A DNA stretch of 8,891 nt from an uncultured Bacteroidales bacterium (GTDB lineage: Bacteria; Bacteroidota; Bacteroidia; Bacteroidales; UBA932): positions 1 to 8,891 of the forward strand of contig CAMJHW010000053.1 in the NCBI GenBank assembly GCA_946405645.1, given 5' to 3'. Position numbers and translations under genes: made by a program. Below are positions 6,430-8,891 of this stretch, piece by piece (within the stretch, counting starts at the first letter, position 1; each line of letters opens with the position of its first letter). The notes under the pieces were generated by a model. That model ran no database searches, had not been told where the DNA came from, and worked only from the letters and a program-made list of their open reading frames with translations.

Positions 6430-7518
6430 ATGAAAGACTTGATGAAAATAATGACTGTTACGGCCTACGTGCTGCTTTTGGCGGGATGCATAGCGAAGGA
6501 AAGCGGAACCGGCATCTCCCATCTCGAGGCTTTCCGTGACCGGTATCAGGACAATCGCAGGGAAGGCGGAGGCGGCGCTTTGACAGTCATGCCTAAGGAT
6601 ACTTCCATCTTTGTGGCCGCGGTCGAGTTTCCGGAAGGATATGACTGGCGCCGCGACAGCTCCTATGGAGCCGTCAGCGGCAGCCTCGCCCTGTACCGGA
6701 ACGGGGAGAGGACTTTGTCCATCCCCGCCGGACCGGGCTGCAGGGCGAGCCTCGACCCCGATCTGCACCATCTGGTGGACGGCCATCTCTATACGGAATC
6801 CTGCACTGCCGGAGAGACGGTAATATCCAAGGACGGGGAGGAACTGTTTTCATATCCCGGCAGGGAGTTCCTGTGCGGCTTGCTTGTAGAGGGTGCGGAT
6901 GTGTTTACCCTTGGGCAGAGCCGTTCCGGGAACGGATTCTCCCTCCGCCGGAACGGCGAGGAGATCATATCCCGCTCAGAGGGGGCGGTCGCCAGCCATA
7001 TGTCCGACAACCCCGAGTATCCCGGCGGTGCGCTTTACCGTGACTGCGGTCACTTGTATTTCAGCTATTGGAAACCGCTGGCCAAAGGAAGCGCCTTGCG
7101 GGTCTGGTATATAGTGGCGGATGGTGAGGAAACCTCGGTGGATGCCGACCCTGAGGGTATCTATGATATCAGGATACGCGACGGGAATCTCAGGATAACG
7201 CCGAGGAGCGGCAAGGCTTCGTGGGAACGCTGGACCTACAACGATGGCAGATGGAACGCTTCGGTTATGGTCTATAAGGATGGCAATGTCATAGTCGCCG
7301 CGCCGTTCGATGATTCCCGCCGCTATTATTTCAACGACCACCTGCTTTTCTCTTTCCGCAACGCCTGCCTGTCCGGAAAGCATTTCTACATCGGGCTTAA
7401 CCCTCCCGACAGGGGAGAAGCCCCGTCGCTTTGGATGGACGGAGAGACGGATTTCCAGCTGGAAATCAACGGTTTCATTACAGAAGTGGGGATGTCCGTG
7501 GAAAGAATGGACCTCTAG
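6430..7518 (+). CDS. Lipoprotein of unknown function with six NGE/DGE hairpin repeats, possible beta-propeller
   Basis: This complete 362-residue protein has a clear lipoprotein signal: MKDLMKIMTVTAYVLLLAGC, with the lipidated Cys at residue 20. Met5 or Met8 could also serve as starts without changing the mature protein. I do not recognise a named family. The mature part carries six spaced units of the form 'hydrophobic strand, then N/D-G-E/N': YRNGE (89-93), SKDGE (133-137), RRNGE (173-177), VADGE (229-233), YKDGN (282-286) and WMDGE (336-340). Spacing is about 40-56 residues. Most are preceded by a G-x-hydrophobic-Y/F strand such as GHLYTES, GHLYFSY or KHFYIGL. This rhythm suggests a six-bladed propeller or another beta-repeat scaffold at the cell envelope. 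It lies 11 bases after yifB and is probably cotranscribed, although the products have no evident shared function. Its TAG stop overlaps the stop of the convergent tsaE gene. Confidence 0.85.
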   Translation: MKDLMKIMTVTAYVLLLAGCIAKESGTGISHLEAFRDRYQDNRREGGGGALTVMPKDTSIFVAAVEFPEGYDWRRDSSYGAVSGSLALYRNGERTLSIPAGPGCRASLDPDLHHLVDGHLYTESCTAGETVISKDGEELFSYPGREFLCGLLVEGADVFTLGQSRSGNGFSLRRNGEEIISRSEGAVASHMSDNPEYPGGALYRDCGHLYFSYWKPLAKGSALRVWYIVADGEETSVDADPEGIYDIRIRDGNLRITPRSGKASWERWTYNDGRWNASVMVYKDGNVIVAAPFDDSRRYYFNDHLLFSFRNACLSGKHFYIGLNPPDRGEAPSLWMDGETDFQLEINGFITEVGMSVERMDL

Positions 7519-7940
7519 TCTTCCCAGGAAACTGTCCGTGAGCCGTTATCCTCCACCGAGATGCTGACCTTCAAGGTCTCTTCGGGAAGGATCTCTTCGA
7601 TATTCTCGGGCCATTCCATCAGGCAGAGGCATCCGCTGTCGATATAGTCGTAGAATCCTATGTCGAGCGCCTCGGCTATGCGGTTGATGCGGTAGAAATC
7701 GAAGTGGAAAACCGAATCTCCGGACTTGGTGCGGTATTCGTTGACAATTGAGAACGTGGGACTGCTCACGGCGTCGCTTTCTACTCCGAGCGCCCGGCAG
7801 ATGGCCGTGGTGAACGTGGTCTTTCCCGCTCCCATCGGGGCGTAGAAAGCTATCAGACTGTGGCCTTTTGTCAAAACGAGAAAATCCTCCGCCGCTGAAT
7901 CGATGGAGGAAAGGTCCGGAATACTGATGACGTGACGCAT
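7515..7940 (-). CDS. tsaE: tRNA threonylcarbamoyladenosine biosynthesis ATPase TsaE
   Basis: This complete 141-residue protein is of typical TsaE length. It is the cytoplasmic P-loop ATPase that works with TsaB and TsaD to transfer the threonylcarbamoyl group to A37 of ANN-decoding tRNAs. Visible motifs are the P-loop APMGAGKTTF (34-43), the switch-type SPTF (60-63), HFDFYR (79-84) and the MEWPE segment (108-112), all in the expected order and spacing. The start ATG at 7940 lies 4 bases after the stop of the beta-barrel gene upstream, so the two are almost certainly cotranscribed. Its TAG stop shares the CTAG tetranucleotide with the stop of the convergent lipoprotein gene, and no terminator-like structure is seen between them. 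Function is well established for the family; nothing is odd in the residues. Confidence 0.96.
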   Translation of the reverse strand: MRHVISIPDLSSIDSAAEDFLVLTKGHSLIAFYAPMGAGKTTFTTAICRALGVESDAVSSPTFSIVNEYRTKSGDSVFHFDFYRINRIAEALDIGFYDYIDSGCLCLMEWPENIEEILPEETLKVSISVEDNGSRTVSWED

Positions 7941-7944
7941 CCTG

Positions 7945-8891
7945 CTACAGGTTGAATCTGATACCGACTTCGTAGTTCATCATGAAGGGGCGCTTCGTCC
8001 TGATGCTGACGGGCTGGCTGCAGTCGAAATAGTATCTGGCGCTGGGGTCGAGATACAGTCCGAAATGCTCCCCGAGCAGGAACTCAAGTCCGAGTCCGGC
8101 GCCTGCGGACCATTGGAGTCCGTTCACCGCCTCCTTGTAGAAGATGTCTCCGGAGTCGCTCTGGATGCGGAATCGGTTCGTGAGGCCCTTCTCGGCGCTT
8201 CCGCCTCCCCATGCATAGAAGCGGAGGTTGCGGCTGTCGAAGATGTTGAAATAGAGGTTGAGCGGAACCCCGATGTAGTGGATGTCGTTGACGATTTCGG
8301 AATTGATGTTGCGGGTGATGTCGCCGCTGCCGTTCACTTCGGTATAGACTCCGTTGAACGTTCTGGAGAGCTTAGACCAGTTGACGCCGGTTCCGAGGGC
8401 CCAGCGGTCGGAGAGGTTGAAACGAACTCCGACTCCGAAAGTCACGGGGATGTCGAAGGTGGACGAACCTTTCTCTTCGACTCCAGTGCGTGTCTTGACA
8501 CCTGCGGAGGGTATCCTCATCTGTCGGATGTCGGTACCGCTGAAATCATTGGTCATGGCGTTGCCGGAGAGGGTGAACGACGGCTTCCTTCCGGAATCCT
8601 CCGCATCTTCCTCCTCGGGCCAGGCGAAAGGATCGTCCAGAGTACCGGTTACAACCGGCCTTGTGGCCGGAACGGAAGGACGTACCGCCGGTTCGGAAGT
8701 AACGTTCTCAGGCTTGGAAACGCTTGTTTCTACTTTGCCTCTTTCCCCGGCTTCATCCTCTACGGGAGCTATAGGGCTTTCCTCCACGACTGGAGATACG
8801 GGAGCGGGGGTCACCTCGGAGGGAACTATGGCGGTGGCGGCGCTGCGGACGCGATGTCCGGGGACATCGGCCAGCGCGGCTCCTGTCGCGG
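7945..8891 (-). CDS. Outer-membrane beta-barrel protein with Pro/Glu-rich N-terminal linker (5' end outside window)
   Basis: The reading frame stays open to the right edge, so the true start lies beyond 8891. A GTG at 8814 is in frame but sits inside a low-complexity linker and is not a credible start. The visible part begins ...GAALADVPGHRVRSA and continues with about 90 residues rich in Pro, Val, Glu and Ser (bases about 8640-8830). A C-terminal region of about 165 residues with alternating hydrophobic beta-strands follows (IPVTFGVGVRFNL, WALGTGVNW, YIGVPLNLYF, LRFYAWGGG, LQWSAGAGLGLEFLL, FGLYLDPSARYYF, MNYEVGIRFNL). It ends in a typical barrel-insertion signature. This matches 8-strand porin-family barrels (OMP_b-brl type) of Bacteroidota. 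Some of those have an inner-membrane helix and linker before the barrel, which would fit the residues seen here, but the anchor is outside the window. It lies 4 bases upstream of tsaE in the same unit. No specific role can be assigned. Confidence 0.85.
   Translation of the reverse strand, partial: ATGAALADVPGHRVRSAATAIVPSEVTPAPVSPVVEESPIAPVEDEAGERGKVETSVSKPENVTSEPAVRPSVPATRPVVTGTLDDPFAWPEEEDAEDSGRKPSFTLSGNAMTNDFSGTDIRQMRIPSAGVKTRTGVEEKGSSTFDIPVTFGVGVRFNLSDRWALGTGVNWSKLSRTFNGVYTEVNGSGDITRNINSEIVNDIHYIGVPLNLYFNIFDSRNLRFYAWGGGSAEKGLTNRFRIQSDSGDIFYKEAVNGLQWSAGAGLGLEFLLGEHFGLYLDPSARYYFDCSQPVSIRTKRPFMMNYEVGIRFNL
8852..8869. repeat. Short perfect inverted repeat inside the barrel-protein gene
   Basis: CGATGTCC (8852-8859) and GGACATCG (8862-8869) are perfect 8-base inverted repeats separated by GG. 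The repeat lies in the coding region of the linker, near the presumed N-terminal anchor. It could fold in the mRNA; no role is evident. Confidence 0.25.

Noticed and set aside
8655..8670. CCGGCC-TTGT-GGCCGG hairpin in the barrel-gene linker
   Set aside because: It has six-base arms in GC-rich, low-complexity coding sequence, which is expected by chance; there is no T-run and no gene boundary.
8812..8814. GTG as start of the beta-barrel gene
   Set aside because: It sits inside a Pro/Glu-rich linker, gives no signal peptide, and the frame is open upstream to the window edge.

Overview
This window looks like chromosomal DNA from a member of the Bacteroidota, most likely a GC-rich gut-type Bacteroidales. 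The evidence is several Sec and lipoprotein-type secreted proteins, a secreted GH43 arabinanase-like enzyme with a ricin-like tail, starts with no clear Shine-Dalgarno sequence, matches to the Bacteroides -7 promoter element (TAnnTTTG), a PD40-propeller lipoprotein paired with a DUF6057-like membrane protein, and an outer-membrane beta-barrel gene. The genus cannot be fixed from the sequence alone. I see no rRNA, tRNA, CRISPR array, transposase or phage gene. Genes fill the window almost completely, and the largest gap is about 150 bases.

Layout. (1) Bases 1-1862, minus strand: a two-gene unit for secreted carbohydrate-processing proteins. An uncharacterised 263-residue secreted protein with a lectin-like C-terminal region is followed 22 bases later by a GH43 arabinanase-like enzyme whose 3' end runs off the window. 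(2) Bases 1863-2014: an AT-rich divergent promoter region with one perfect TAnnTTTG match on each strand. (3) Bases 2015-4770, plus strand: a lipoprotein with one heme-type CxxCH motif and PD40-like propeller repeats, overlapping by ATGA with a polytopic membrane protein that has a long, probably helical-repeat C-terminal half. (4) Bases 4771-4855: an AT-rich spacer with a 12-base palindrome and a stem-loop. (5) Bases 4856-7518, plus strand: a full-length YifB/ComM-type AAA+ ATPase, then 11 bases later a lipoprotein of unknown function with six spaced NGE/DGE units. (6) Bases 7515-8891, minus strand: tsaE (tRNA t6A synthesis ATPase), preceded in the same unit by an outer-membrane beta-barrel protein whose N-terminus lies beyond the right edge. 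The convergent genes meet at a shared CTAG that supplies both stop codons.

How the genes work together. The left unit plausibly handles arabinan or another arabinose-containing polymer outside the cytoplasm, although no SusC/SusD pair is visible here. The CxxCH lipoprotein and its membrane partner look like a dedicated two-protein envelope module and are the best candidate for an undescribed system. YifB and TsaE are widely conserved functions (DNA branch migration or recombination, and tRNA modification) whose small neighbours encode unrelated envelope proteins.
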